Positions 43,728 through 55,015 of a stretch of DNA of 64,000 bases are shown one piece after another. The number at the start of each line of letters is the position of its first letter. Position 1 is the stretch's first letter. Source of the stretch: Antilocapra americana (taxonomy: Eukaryota > Chordata > Mammalia > Artiodactyla > Antilocapridae); NCBI GenBank assembly GCA_007570785.1, contig ML661885.1, positions 13,008,490-13,072,489 of the forward strand, in the 5' to 3' direction. The position numbers and the translations under genes are program-made. A model generated the notes under the pieces. It worked only from the letters and a program-made list of their open reading frames with translations. It was not told the origin of the DNA and ran no database searches.

Positions 43728-44388
43728 CTTACAGGAGTGACATGAATGGACCTCGAGACTGTCATTCTGAATGAAGTAAGTCAAAGACAAATATATGCTA
43801 TCGCTTGCATGTGGAATCTAAAAAAAAGGTACAAATGGACTTATTTACAAAACAGAAGCAGAGTCATAGACACCGAAAACAAACTTCTGGTTACCCGGGA
43901 GGGAAGTGGGGAAGGGATAAATTGGTAGATTAGGATTGAGACATACATATTATTATACATTATATGCAAGTGTGCAAGCTAAGTCGCTTCAGCTGTGTCT
44001 GACTTTTTGCAAGCCTATGGACTATAGCCTGCTAAGCGCCTCTGTCCATTGGATTCTCCAGCAAGAATATTAGAGTGGGTTGTTGTGCCCTCCTCCAGGG
44101 GATCTTCAAAACCCAGGGACTGAAGCCACCTCTCTATGTTTCTTATGTTGGCAGGCAGGTTCTTTACCACCAGTGCCACCTGGGACGTCCCATTATATAT
44201 TGTATAGATAACTAATAACAGCCTACTGTATAGCACAGGGAATTCTATTCAATATTCTGTACTGGCTTGTATGGGAAAATAATTTTTAAAAAAGAGTTGA
44301 TATACATAATTCTGATTCACTTTGCTGTACACTTGAAACTAACACAATGCCGTAAATCAACTATGCTTCAATAAAAAAAATTTTTTTA
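43728..44388 (+). mobile_element. L1 3' end, split by Bov-tA
   Basis: atgaatggacctcgagactg, gcatgtggaatctaaaaaaa, then after the SINE aacagcctactgtatagcac and gattcactttgctgtacact to ttcaataaaaaaaa. Confidence 0.92.
43966..44190 (-). mobile_element. Bov-tA SINE nested in L1, with TSD
   Basis: gtgcaagctaagtcgcttca, body and inverted head gtgccacctgggacgtcc. cattatat at 43958-43965 and 44191-44198, where the host L1 carries one copy. Confidence 0.94.
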
Positions 44389-44423
44389 AGATTTACTTAT
44401 ATAGACCTATATAGATTTATCAT

Positions 44424-44647
44424 GAGCTTCCCAGGTATCTCTGATGGTAAAGAACTCACCTTCCAGTGCAGGAGACATAAGAGACATAAGTTCGATCCCT
44501 GGGTCAGGAAGATCCACTGGAGGAGGGCATAGCAACCCACTCCAGTATTCCTGCCTGGAGAATCCCATGGACAGACAAACCTGGCAGACTACAGTCCATA
44601 GGCTCACAAAGAGTCAGACACAGCTGAAGAGACTTAGCACACATGCA
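44424..44647 (+). mobile_element. Bov-tA SINE
   Basis: gagcttcccaggtatctctg, a small gagacataagagacataag duplication in the head, and tail agacttagcacacatgcac. Confidence 0.93.
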
Positions 44648-47164
44648 CACACAGACTCATCATATAAGAGTTTTCAAAAACTTAGTAGTGTTGTAATATT
44701 CTTTCTATCTGGCCTTGGGCCTCTCCTGCCAGTTCTAAAAATCAGAATAAATACCTTAGGACCTTAAGATATACTTTATTTTATCTTTTTACTATTTTCT
44801 CTCATTTTTATTTCAACTAAAAATCACAAAAGAAGACAGAAAAACCTCATTCGAATGCTATGGGAATATAAGAGTGGGTGCTTGAGAAACACAGGCACCT
44901 TTATCTATAGATTATACTCCTAGGAAATTTATCGTAAGTGGAAATACAGTTTATCAAATATGATTTTCTCATAGAAATAGTGCTGGAACAGAAGGGCAAA
45001 GTTCTTGACCTAGGGCCTTATGCCAACTTTTACCAAATGCAGGACTTAATAAACTATAAATGATATATTTTATGTTTCATAGCATAAAGCTTTCTAAAGC
45101 AGACATAAATCAATTAAGTAGCACTACAAGTAGCAATAAACATAAAATCCATTTAATATGATGCAATCTCTTTGACCGTGTTTTCCTGCCAAATATTATA
45201 CTGAAGCAAAACAACTTTGAGTGCATTTATTAGTTATATGGATTTCAGGAAGATTTTCTTGAGGACATTTTGATAAGCACGTTGAAGGAAAGTTTGGGCC
45301 AGTGATTCAATGCCATTTTGGAAAAGAGAAAACTAACTCAGTTTTCCACGGTTCCCTTGTTTCCTTACAGTCAATTTTCCTATCATAAAACCTAGGGATT
45401 AGAATTAATCATGGCCTGCTAGTATGCTTGAGGTTGGGAATCTTTTCCTCAAAGGGGAAGTGAAGCATATGTTTAAGTGAGAAACTGCCTGTTCAAGTGT
45501 CGGGAGTTACAACCCGAGTGTAGCTGGCAAAGGACTGTAAGTGTGAATTGCTATGCGTACAGATCACCACCAGTATTGCTTGTGGGACTTTTCGCCCCCT
45601 CCAATTTATTACTGAGCGGGAAGAAACATTAACTAGGAAACTTCAGTGCTTAGAAGCCTAGTTACTTCATTCAGGGCAAAAAACAAAAGACAAGCAGATC
45701 CTAGGAAAGGCTGAGCATTCCGGACTAGACCTTAAAAACCATCACAAAATGTTATTTTGACTACATGTGTACAATAAAAAATCACCAGTTATCTTTTAAG
45801 AAGCCAATCAACGTCAAGGGGAAATAGATCTCTGATGATAATTCTCGAAATCTTGCAATAAAATCCTGAATTTTCTGCTAAGTTAGTCTGTGTAACAGGA
45901 CACAGAGAATAGTACAATTTGTTCTAATTCATTTTGAGGGGGGGAAGGGGGGCAAATCATTCAACTTAATCTTGTATTACCTCAAAATTGGTTTGGGAAA
46001 AGTCACAAATTAGCTCTGTCATTTCTGACAACATGATTTTTATCATCTTGGTTAAATAGTGCAGGGTGAGGGTGAGTGGGGGGTAGATTTTATTTCAAAT
46101 CTTGGGAAAAAGACCTTTGCATCAACATGATTCAACTATCGTTTGCAGATATCTACATTCAGAATAACTCTTCTATAGCTGTGTTTACTCTCTGCAGAAC
46201 TGGCCCTTTGTCAGTTCCATTTATCTTAAAAGGCCCAGTTATTCTTTTCCTGCATGTACAACCAACTCCACTAAAGCTGTTTTATCTCGGCTTGTTTTCT
46301 AATCTAGTGGAACCAACACAGCAAGATGGTCAAGTATGATTTCCCCTTGAAATGGAAACTGCTGTTTACCTAGCCTGTTGCAAAACAACAATCTTGTTTT
46401 CTAAAATCACCTAAAACATACTAGAAAGCAAGAAGGTCACAAACCAACCTTTCTGGGATAAAGGCGCTGATATTGTCCTTTGGGAGACAGAAAAACTGAT
46501 GTTCTCAGGTTTGGAAAGTGGAGGAGGGCCCCCAGGCCATTAGGCTCTTCTCTGTCTAGAATTTAGAAAAAGAAGCAGCAGCAGCAAAGTAGGGACTGGT
46601 GATTGGTTTCTCCTCTTTGGCAGATCCAGTTTTCTCCAGACTGTTTCTGGTTTGCCTTCACAACAGGGAGTAAATTCCTTTGAAACAAGAAGGCATTTCT
46701 TTTGAGGATACCTTTCTCTTCACCTCCTGTTTTCTGCTCCCCTAAACCCATCCACTGTTTGACTTGACAAGTAAGGGAATAAACGCAGGAAAGTTGTGTA
46801 GAAGCTACAGACTGGTGGGGCACCGGGGAGGGGGTGTCGGGGAGAGTGTTGAAAGAAGAAAAACCGGTACGTATAGAGAGCTTGAGAACCTGGAGTGGAA
46901 GGACCACTGTGGCCGCCAAGAGCTAAGCCATGAGGTAAAGCCAGCCTTTCAACAGGACAGGTCTTGGCCCAATTCAAAACCTGTTTAAAAGTCAACACAC
47001 CTTGAACAGGAGATAAGTCCTTTAAGCAAAATGGTGAAACTCGATAAGAGGTACTTGTAAGACTTAAACTGAGAGACTGCCTCTCAGGTGACTCCATGGG
47101 TGGCGGGGGGGGGGGCATCATTATCCTTACAGAAGGCACTTCGCAGTGGTTATAAAATAATACC
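44648..47164. other. Repeat-poor block, no gene recognised
   Basis: About 2.5 kb free of recognisable SINEs and LINEs. The 46560-47115 part is purine-biased and GC-richer, with an uninterrupted G11 at 47105-47115. Minus-strand frames of 118 and 148 codons there overlap each other and end at or start in simple sequence. I make no gene call. Confidence 0.5.
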
Positions 47165-47640
47165 ATCCACCATTTACTGAGTTCGGTCTTATGCTAGTGC
47201 TTTACCTATCTTATTTCACTTGCAAAGTAGCTGTGTTAATTATTGTCATTGCCAGGCTTCCCTGATGGTCCAGTGGTTAAGAATCTGCCTTGCAGTGCAG
47301 TGTGATAGTGGTTCGATCCCTGATCTGGGAAGATACGACATGCTGTGGGGCAACTAAGCCATTACACCACAACTACTGAGCCCAGGTGCCCTAGAGCCTG
47401 TGCTCTGCAACAGCAGTAAGAAGCCTGCAGCACCACGGCTAGAGAGTAGCCCCTGCTCTCCACACCTAAAGAAAGCCCAAGCATCAACGAAGACCTAGCA
47501 TAGCCAAAAATGAAGACTTTTTTAAAAGTATTGTCATTACCTCCTCCTGTGGCTACCTCCAGATGCTGCATTAGTGACAAGGCTGGGATCTGAACCCAAA
47601 CAAAGTGGTTTCACTCAAAAGATGTAGTCCATGTAACTGC
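47165..47640 (-). mobile_element. MIR SINE, split by a CHR-type SINE
   Basis: catttactgagttcggtctt, gctttacctatcttatttca, then after the SINE ctgggatctgaacccaaac. Antisense MIR order. Confidence 0.6.
47254..47528 (+). mobile_element. CHR-type SINE, long form, with TSD
   Basis: ggcttccctgatggtccag head, full body, tail cagcatagccaaaaatg-like. tattgtcattgcc (47241-47253) and tattgtcattacc (47529-47541) flank it, one mismatch. Confidence 0.95.
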
Positions 47641-47724
47641 TTTGCAAGTGGTCAAGTTCTATATTTCATATCATTAAAGCTTTCCTAGTCTGCAAAGTCT
47701 GGCCCAAATTCAAAACAGTTCTCT

Positions 47725-47874
47725 GGGACTTCCCTGGTTGTCCAGTGTTAAGACTCCATGCTTTGACTGCAGGGATCATGGATTTGACCCCTGGTTGGGG
47801 AACTAAGATCTCCTCACATCCTGTATGGTGCAGCTAAAATAATAAATAAATACATTAAAAAAAAAAAAGAAGAA
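47725..47874 (+). mobile_element. CHR-type SINE, short form
   Basis: gggacttccctggttgtcca, ttgacccctggttggggaac, A12 tail. caaaacagttctct (47711-47724) and caaaacagagctct (47875-47888) give a 14-bp TSD with two mismatches. Confidence 0.92.
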
Positions 47875-47964
47875 CAAAACAGAGCTCTGTTCTGCAAAGT
47901 GGCACAAGCCTGGGTTTAGTGTCACTCGTTGCCTGCATTCTTTACTCCAGCTGGAACCCCAGTG

Positions 47965-48085
47965 GTTTTAGTTTGAAAATGATGATGATAATAGCTATTT
48001 AAAAACTGGTTTGAGGAACCAATGAGATAACGTGTGTGAAATACTGCCCAGCACATAGTAGGCAAATCTTATGCTCAATAAATAT
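47965..48085 (+). mobile_element. MIR SINE 3' part
   Basis: gatgataatagctatttaaa, ggaaccaatgagataacgtg and cccagcacatagtaggcaaa are MIR sense order. Confidence 0.6.
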
Positions 48086-48109
48086 TCCTTTATCCCTTTT
48101 CTTCACGAA

Positions 48110-48313
48110 AGTGAAAATGAAGTCACTCAGTTGTGTCTGACTCTTTGCAACCCCATGGACTATAGCCTACCACGCTCCTCTGATCATGGGATTTTCCAGG
48201 CAAGAGTACTGGAGTAGGTTGCCATTTCCTTATCCAGAGGATCTTCCCAACCGAGGGATCAAACCCTGGTCTCCCACATTGTAGGCAGGTGCTTTACTGT
48301 CTGAGCCACCAAC
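48110..48313 (-). mobile_element. Bov-tA SINE
   Basis: gaaaatgaagtcactcagtt, body, inverted head gtctgagccaccaactac. Confidence 0.93.
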
Positions 48314-48384
48314 TACTCAGAAACTATTAACTGTGTTCTCTATCTTGGCTAATACCATTCCACATCTGTTCAGTCATCTAAACT

Positions 48385-48466
48385 GTCAACTTTGGAAGAA
48401 TCACTCATGGATCCATTAAAAAAAGTATTTTTTAAGTACTTACCTTATGCCCAGTAGTATTCTAGG
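48385..48466 (-). mobile_element. L2 fragment, left of solo LTR
   Basis: ttaagtacttaccttatgcc, cagtagtattctagg is antisense L2. It appears to continue after the LTR at about 49345 (aggaagtgaacaaaacagat). Confidence 0.5.
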
Positions 48467-49339
48467 TGAGACAGGAGGGAAGGGGACAGAGCACAACCTT
48501 TAAAAGGATGACATAGCCATTGAGGATATGACACAAACAGGCTAGAACTGATTAGGCCCAAGATGGTGGAGGATTCAACTCCTGGTATACCTTAAGCCTC
48601 ATTACATGCTCATCATAATATATTAGCATATGCTACATGACAGACACATCCATGGGCCCCGGGACAGTTCCTGGGTGGACCATAAGAGGCCAAAAAAGTT
48701 GGTGGGGAGCCAGTTCCTGGAAATCCCTGCCCCTTCCCCAAAATAATTGAAAAAAATCCTCCAACTCATTAGCCTATGATATTATTCAACCCTTAAAAAA
48801 CTAACCACCTCTTAGGTCAGGGCCCCTCTCACTTTCCAAGGTGACTCCCATGCCCTGGGGTATTTCTGAGATAGATTACATTCTGCCTGTGAAACGTGTT
48901 TGCCTGTGTCCTTTGGACTGCAGCCCACCACCTCTGTCCATAGGACTTTTCAGGCAAGAATACTGGTGTGTGTGTGTGTACTCAGTTGTGTCTGACTCTT
49001 TGTGACCCCACGGACTGCCAGGCTTTTCTATCCATGGAATTTTCCAGGTAATAATACTGGAGTGGGTTGCCAAGCCCTTCTCCAGAGGATCTTCCTGACC
49101 CAGGAACTGAACTTGCATGTCCTGAATCTCTGGGATTGTAGGCAGATTCTTTACCTAATAAGCTATCAGGGAAGCCCCGTTGAACGTGTATTCTGTCTAA
49201 ATAAATTTGCCTTCACTTTACTATAGCTCTTGAATTCAGTCCAGCATGAAGCCAAGGATCCTCACTTGGTGGCCCATCCTAAGGACTCACCCTAGTCCTG
49301 GGACATGACACGACCATCCTCTCCCCATTTACCTGAACA
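48467..49339 (+). mobile_element. Endogenous retrovirus solo LTR, split by SINEs
   Basis: It starts at tgagacaggagggaagg and probably ends at cctgaaca, so TG...CA. U3 blocks are shared with the LTR at 14055-14605; the U5 side differs. Poly(A) signal aataaa lies at 49200-49205. tctagg and tagagg outside the ends could be a mutated 6-bp TSD. No internal viral sequence is present. Confidence 0.7.
48900..49182 (-). mobile_element. Bov-tA SINE with extra BovA piece
   Basis: A partial BovA unit (48912-48966, ggactgcagcccaccacctc to aagaatactgg) leads through (tg)n into a full minus Bov-tA. aacgtgt at 48893-48899 and 49183-49189 brackets the composite. Confidence 0.85.
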
Positions 49340-49563
49340 TAGAGGATCAGGAAGTGAACAAAACAGATGAAGATAATTTTCATTTACTCTTGTCTGTCTC
49401 CCCAACTTCCCATCCATATCATCACCAAAGTCCTATCCACTGTGCATCAGTATGTTAGAAAGTGAGAGTCTGTATATATAGAACATCTTAAATCTACCCC
49501 ATTCTCCTTTCCTACAGCCCTCTCCAAAATACCTAAATTTATTCTCCTCCATCTGTCTTAGAC

Positions 49564-49694
49564 CAGTGGGCCTCAGTCTTCAGCAGACATCAGAATCACC
49601 TGGAGGGGTTGTTCACACCCACAGTCCTGAGACCCACCCCAAGTACCCAGGTGATGGTGATGCTGCTGCTCCAGGGACTTTGGAAACCACTGAC
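49564..49694 (-). mobile_element. MER5A-like hAT (Charlie) transposon
   Basis: Terminal inverted repeats cagtgggcctca and tttggaaaccactg, with catcagaatcacctggaggg and tgatgctgctgctccaggga inside. Confidence 0.75.
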
Positions 49695-49742
49695 CTGAGC
49701 TAACATCTAGCTCTAATCTCTCCACCAGTCACCATCTTCTAA

Positions 49743-49910
49743 TCCAGGGGTCAGCAAATTCTGGCCCACAGCTTGTTTTTGTAAATAAAGATTTACTGGG
49801 ACACAGCACATTCTCTATGACTGATTTTGTGCTACCAGGCAGATATAACTATTTGTGACAAAGACACTGGTCTTATGACACATGGCCTCTTACAGAAAAA
49901 ATGTGCTGAC
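49743..49910 (-). mobile_element. Old hAT-type transposon (same family as 743-1182)
   Basis: caggggtcagcaaattctgg, tttttgtaaataaagattta, ctgggacacagc; opposite orientation to the copy at 743-1182. Confidence 0.6.
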
Positions 49911-49959
49911 TTCATCCTCACCATGCTACAAAAATGGTCTTTTCAAAAATAACACCCAT

Positions 49960-50158
49960 ATTTAAAATGGATAGCCAACGTGTACTGTATAGCACATCAA
50001 ACTCTGCTCAATGTTATGTGGCAGCCTGGATGGGAGGGGGTTTTGGGGGAGAATGGATGCTTGTACATGCGTGGCTGTGTCCCTTCACTGTTCAGCTGAA
50101 ACTATTATATCACAACTTTGTTAATTGGCTATACCCCAATACAAAATAAAAAGTAAAT
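49960..50158 (+). mobile_element. L1 3' end
   Basis: atttaaaatggatagccaac, ttatgtggcagcctggatgg, gaaactattatatcacaact, aataaaaagtaaataaataa. Confidence 0.9.
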
Positions 50159-50283
50159 AAATAAGGCCCATCCTGTCAACTCTTGATTTAAAATTATCAA
50201 TAGCATTCAAAGTGTCCTATGATACAACAGTTGTTCAACCCTGGCTGGCCAATCTCTTTCTACCCTATTCCGTAATTTTCACT

Positions 50284-50540
50284 TTTTTTTTTTTGGCTGC
50301 ACTGAGCCTTAGTTGCTGTGCTCAGGCTTTTCTCTAGCTGCAGTGAGCAGGGGCTACTCTCTAGTTGTGGTGCTTGGGCTTCTCACTGTGGTGGATTCTC
50401 TCATTGTGAAGCGAGCACTTCAGTAGTTGTGGCTCACGGGCTTAGTTGCTCCGTGGAATGTGGGAACTTCCTGGAACAGGGATTGAACCATGTCCCTTGC
50501 ATCAGCAGGCAGATTCTTAACCACTGGACCAGCAGGGAAG
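50284..50540 (-). mobile_element. CHR-type SINE, long form
   Basis: T-rich start, ggctgcactgagccttagtt, ctctagttgtggtgcttggg, inverted head ccactggaccagcaggga. Confidence 0.92.
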
Positions 50541-51081
50541 ACCCTGGATGTCTTAATTTTATCTGATCACATCAAGACCCTCTCCCATTTCCTTGTCACC
50601 CCACATCTGGTCCATCCCTCTACAATACTATCTTCCTCTTCACAGCATGAGCAGCTCTACCATGTGTGAATTTAATGTTTGAGAATTCAACAATTTGCTC
50701 TACAGAGAGATAGGGGAGAAAGAGGACAGTCTGCCCATCCATTCTGCTTCATGGGTTTGTGTTTCTGAATGAAAGTGAGATGGTATGCTTGAATCTACTG
50801 CTTCCTCAGTCTGCTCAGACCCACTGTGATTTTCATATGTTCATGTGAGTATCTCACCACAGAGGGTGTAATCCTAGTGTTTCAAGATAAATGTGTTTCA
50901 TACAACAGAGCCAATAAGCACAAGCCAACTCTTCATCTGGTGCTCAAAGAAGAAGAAACAATTTGTTTCTAAACTGGAGGAAAATCTGGCTATGTTGGGT
51001 TTACTATTACTAGACCCCAGATCTCTAGATACTCTATATATAGATACTATAACTTATGGGTGATTTAGGGTTCATTTTACT
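50541..51081. other. Unassigned DNA
   Basis: Nothing recognised; a possible L2 piece near 50555-50640 is too weak to call. Confidence 0.4.
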
Positions 51082-51084
51082 TTT

Positions 51085-51266
51085 TTTTTAATGTGAACCA
51101 CTTTGAAAGCTTTTATTGAATTTGTTACAATAATTGCTTCTTTTTTATGAGTTGGTTTTTTGGTTACAAAGCATGTGGGATCCTAGTTCCTCCCCCAAGG
51201 ATCAAACCTGCACCCTCTGCACTGGAAGGTGAAGTCTTAACCTCTGGACCACCAGTGAAGTCCTAA
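51085..51266 (-). mobile_element. CHR-type SINE with long AT-rich 3' extension
   Basis: gtgggatcctagttcctccc and inverted head ctggaccaccagtgaag are standard. The tail side carries an extra 80-base stretch (gaaagcttttattgaatttg, ttgcttcttttttatgagtt) absent from most copies here. Confidence 0.82.
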
Positions 51267-51429
51267 GCATTCACTTTAAATATCAGCATTAGAACTCAAA
51301 CCCTAAGTAAGATCTGACTCATTCTTTAAGCCTTTAGCACAAAAGTCCTTTCTTCTCATTTCCTGTGTCCTGGAGTCAGTCTTCCCCTGTGCTCCCATAA
51401 ATACCGTCAGTTCCCTAAATAATTTGTTT

Positions 51430-51582
51430 TGTTCATTGGTTTTATTTTTCATTATTTTATTTTTTGTTTTTGGGTACGTTGCATGGTGTGTGGAATGTTA
51501 GTTCCTGCACCAGGGATGGCACACACAGTCCCTGCCGTGGAAGCCTGGAGTCTTAACCACTGGACCACCAGGGAATGCCCTC
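51430..51582 (-). mobile_element. CHR-type SINE, short form
   Basis: tttatttttcattattttat tail complement, gtgtggaatgttagttcctg, inverted head ccactggaccaccaggga. Confidence 0.9.
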
Positions 51583-52105
51583 CTACTAATTTGTATGTTA
51601 TCTGTATTATAACATTGAACTGTAATTATTTATTTAATTTTAAGACTCTCTCCATTAGGCAATGAGCCATTCAAGGGTAAAGGCATATCTTATTGATCCA
51701 GCGACTGTGTCTTTCCCAGTAAGAATAAACTTAGCCTAAGTATAAGCATTTAATAAGAGTTTACTGATGAAATGGATAAAGCGCTAACTCCCACTTTAGA
51801 CCACTATCTTCTCTCTGAAATGATTTATGAACTCCGACTGAACTTTCTGTTAATGCCTATGGTTTAACATTTCAATGTGTTTTAATTCTTCCAGTACTCA
51901 TTTTCTTTTTTCAACTAGATTTAAGCTTATTCAAGGGCAGAATCCATATGCTTACTCTATCCTGACAAGAAAACAATATTTACTAGTGGATTGATTGCTA
52001 AATTGAGTGTGACGTGTTAAGAACAGGGAGAAATTAATCAAATTGGTTTTGCCTTAGTTACAGATTTATTTATGCCTGCTTATCCAAAGTTATAAAAGCA
52101 CTGCT
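51583..52105. other. Unassigned AT-rich DNA
   Basis: Possible diverged L2 end (51650-51760), not firm. Confidence 0.35.
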
Positions 52106-52109
52106 ATCG

Positions 52110-52445
52110 AGTGACTGTTTCTATGCCTCCCAAATTCATAGGGTGAAGCCTAATCTCTGATATAATGGTATTTGGAGGTGCAGCCTCTGGGAAGTGATTA
52201 GGTCATGCAGGGGAGTTCTCATGAATGGAATTAGTGCTCTTATAAAAGAGACCCCAGAAAGCTCCCTCATCTCTTCCATCATATGAAGACACAAAGAGTA
52301 CATGGCCATCTATGAATCAGGGAATGACCCAAACTAGACAGCAAATCTGCCATGATTTTGGCCTTTCCAGTTTTCAGAGACATAAACTTCTGTTGTTTTA
52401 TAAACCACCTGGTCTATGGTATTAGCAGTCTGAAAAGATTAATAC
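52110..52445 (+). mobile_element. MaLR-like LTR (MLT1-type)
   Basis: ctcccaaattcatagggtga, tggtatttggaggtgcagcc, tcatgaatggaattagtgct, cttataaaagagacccca, ttctgttgttttataaacca. This block order is that of the old mammalian MaLR LTR. No internal part. Confidence 0.6.
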
Positions 52446-52703
52446 AAGCCCTAAGTATAGCACATGTTGAATAAGGGATCAATTCTCCTTATTTCAAGAG
52501 TTCATGTTAACAAATGAGCTATGCCAACCTTGATATCACTGTCTGAAGTTGCCTCATCTCTGTTCTTTGCCTGGAATGTTTTGTCTTGCTGGTTGGCTTC
52601 TCTCTCACCAGCTGTGCCCTGTGCACCTCCCTATCCCTTCATTAAATGCTCTTTCTTTCATGATCCAGTTTTTTTTTTTCTATTAAGATTTTTTTTTTAA
52701 TTG

Positions 52704-52985
52704 GGACTTCCCTGGTTGTCCAGTGCTTAAGAATCCACCTGCCAACATGGGAGACACAAGTTCAATCCCTGGTCCAGGAAAATTCCACATGCCACAAGGC
52801 AACTAAGCCCATGCATCACAACTACTGAGCCCATGCTCTGCAACAAGAGAAGCTGTTGGGGATGAGAAACCTGCAAGCTGCAACAAAGAGTAGCCTCACT
52901 CACCACAGCTAGAGAAAGCCTACATGCAGCATGGAAGACCCAGCACAGCCAAATGTAAATGCATATATAAATAAAATTTTTAAAA
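52704..52985 (+). mobile_element. CHR-type SINE, long form
   Basis: gggacttccctggttgtcca, agttcaatccctggtccagg, cacaactactgagcccatg, tail cacagccaaatgtaaatgc. Confidence 0.93.
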
Positions 52986-53069
52986 ATATTCTTTCATTTT
53001 AATGTAAATTAAAAGTTCCAAATATGTATTTGTCCAATGAATATCAAGGTGTTACTCTAAAAATTGAAA

Positions 53070-53283
53070 TGTGTATGTACTCAGTTGTGTCCAACTCGTG
53101 GCATCCCTTTGGACTGTAGCCCACGAGGCTCCTCTGCCCATGGAATTTTCCAGGCAAGAATACTGGAGTGGGTCATCATTTTCTCCTCGAGAGGATCTTC
53201 CTGATCCAGGGATCAAACCCGCGTTTTCTGTGTCTCCTGTATTACAGGCAGATTCTTTACCACTGAGCCATCAGTGAAGCCCC
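53070..53283 (-). mobile_element. Bov-tA SINE
   Basis: gtactcagttgtgtccaact, body, inverted head cactgagccatcagtgaag. Confidence 0.94.
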
Positions 53284-54075
53284 AAAGAAAACAGCTAAGC
53301 TAATTTGACCCAGTATTCAATTGCTCTATCTGTGGTGAAAAACATTAAGGAGGAAGTAATAGACAATTAATTGGTTACTTAAAAGGTAACCAAACTTGAA
53401 AAGTCTAGTTTGCAAGATATTGATTATTCTGGAGCATTCAAAAGGCATTTGGGTCTCATTTACAGGAGACCCAATTTTCAGGAATTTTCTGAAGACTTCA
53501 ATTTCTTAGCATTCTAAGCAATACTTCTTTTAAAAACAATTATTGCTTATCATACCTGTGTGAAACTTTACTCATAACTGTAAGAAACCTTAGAAAATAT
53601 TTTATTTTCCTTTCTCTTACTTTTTTGAAGGTGAGAAAGTTTAACCAATAAAATTGCGCTAGGAAGTTTGAGACTAAGAAAAAGAAAGATCTCTATCCTG
53701 ATGCATATCCAGTGAGATGAATGGGAATGTTGATGGGTGGACGTGTATTTGTTCCTTAGTTTTGGGCCTGAAGACTGAAGGCCAAGTTCATTTAGAGATA
53801 CCAGGGAAACCAGACATTTGTCTAAATGCCAAGGAAGAATTGAGGGGAAGGGATTGAAGCACTGAAGTAGGAAATATGGGTTTCTCCCTGTGTCTCTCTT
53901 TCTCTTTCCTTTGTTTTGTGTAGGTTTTTCTTTCTTTGGGGGGTGGGGGTGCCTTAATCCCTCTACATTTCCTTTCTCTCTTTCACCTATAAAGTCACCG
54001 AAATTTGGAACCTAAACTGAGACTTTAAAAAATTACTAGCTATAATAATTTTAAAAAACACTTCATATTTTCTGA
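53284..54075. other. Unassigned DNA
   Basis: No gene or repeat recognised; G-rich ggggggtgggggtg at 53938-53951. Confidence 0.4.
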
Positions 54076-54089
54076 TATAGTCTTTTCTT

Positions 54090-54433
54090 CTTTTTTAAAA
54101 TATATTTATTTATTTTCTTTACATTATTATATTGATTTTGCCATACATTGACATGAATCCACCATGGGTATACATGTGCTCCCCTTCCAGAACCCCCCTC
54201 CCACCTCCCTCCAGATTCCATCCCTCTGAGTCATCCTGGTGCACCAGCCCTGAGCACCCTGAATCATGCATCAATCCTGGGCTGACAGTTCATTTCACAT
54301 ATGATAATTTACATGTTTCAGTGCCGTTCTCCCATATTATCCCACCCTTGCTCTCTCCCATAGAGTCCAAAAGATTGTTCTATACATCTGTGTCTCTTTT
54401 GCTGTCTCGCATACAGGGTTATCATTACCATCT
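54090..54433 (-). mobile_element. Young ruminant L1 3' UTR, 5'-truncated, with 14-bp TSD
   Basis: Same 3' UTR as 15498-16231 (ccatacattgacatgaatcc, gcaccagccctgagcaccct, tctcttttgctgtctcgcat) but ending before ORF2. Exact TSD tatagtcttttctt at 54076-54089 and 54434-54447. Confidence 0.96.
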
Positions 54434-54699
54434 TATAGTCTTTTCTTTATTCTTCTAATATTTTCTTGCTCAGCTTGATTTTAAAGAAAAATTATTCCAA
54501 CCTTCTTTGTTTACTATTTTTAAATGGTCTGAATGAATCGATAGCTTGAAAATGCACTTTTCCGTGACCCAGAAACCTTACTTCCTAGAATTTGTACTAA
54601 GGAAATAATTAAATGGGTGTATAAGAACAGTTGTGTAAGGCTATTTCTGTCCACCATATTGAAAAATTTGTACACAACCTATATGTCTAATAATAATGC

Positions 54700-55015
54700 T
54701 GGTGGAATAATCTGCCTGCAACACAAGACACCCCAGTTCGATTGCTGGGTGGGGAAGATCCCCTGGAGAAGGGGTAGGCTACCCACTCCAGTATTCTTGG
54801 GCTTCCCTGGTGGCTCAGAGGATAAACAATCCACTTGCATTGTGGGAGTGCTGGGTTCAATCCCTGGGTTGAGAAGATCCCCTGGAGGAGGGCATGGCAA
54901 CCCATGCCAGTATTCTTGCCTGGAGAATCCCTTGGACAGAGGAGCCTGGGGAGCTGCAGTCCATGGGGTCACAAAGAGTCAGACACGACTGAATGACTGA
55001 GCACTCACACTCACT
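54700..55015 (+). mobile_element. Bov-tA composite with duplicated head
   Basis: First partial unit (aatctgcctgcaacacaaga to actccagtattctt) joined to a full Bov-tA (gggcttccctggtggctcag to cacgactgaatgactgagc). The architecture matches 34510-34780, including the join after 'actccagtattc'. Confidence 0.92.

Noticed and set aside
46720..47166. 148-codon minus-strand frame with a proline run
   Set aside because: The PPPPPP run is the G11 tract read in antisense. It overlaps another frame on the same strand and has no recognised similarity.
14055..49339. The two LTRs as ends of one provirus
   Set aside because: They are 34 kb apart, differ in U5, and have no gag, pol or env sequence between them.
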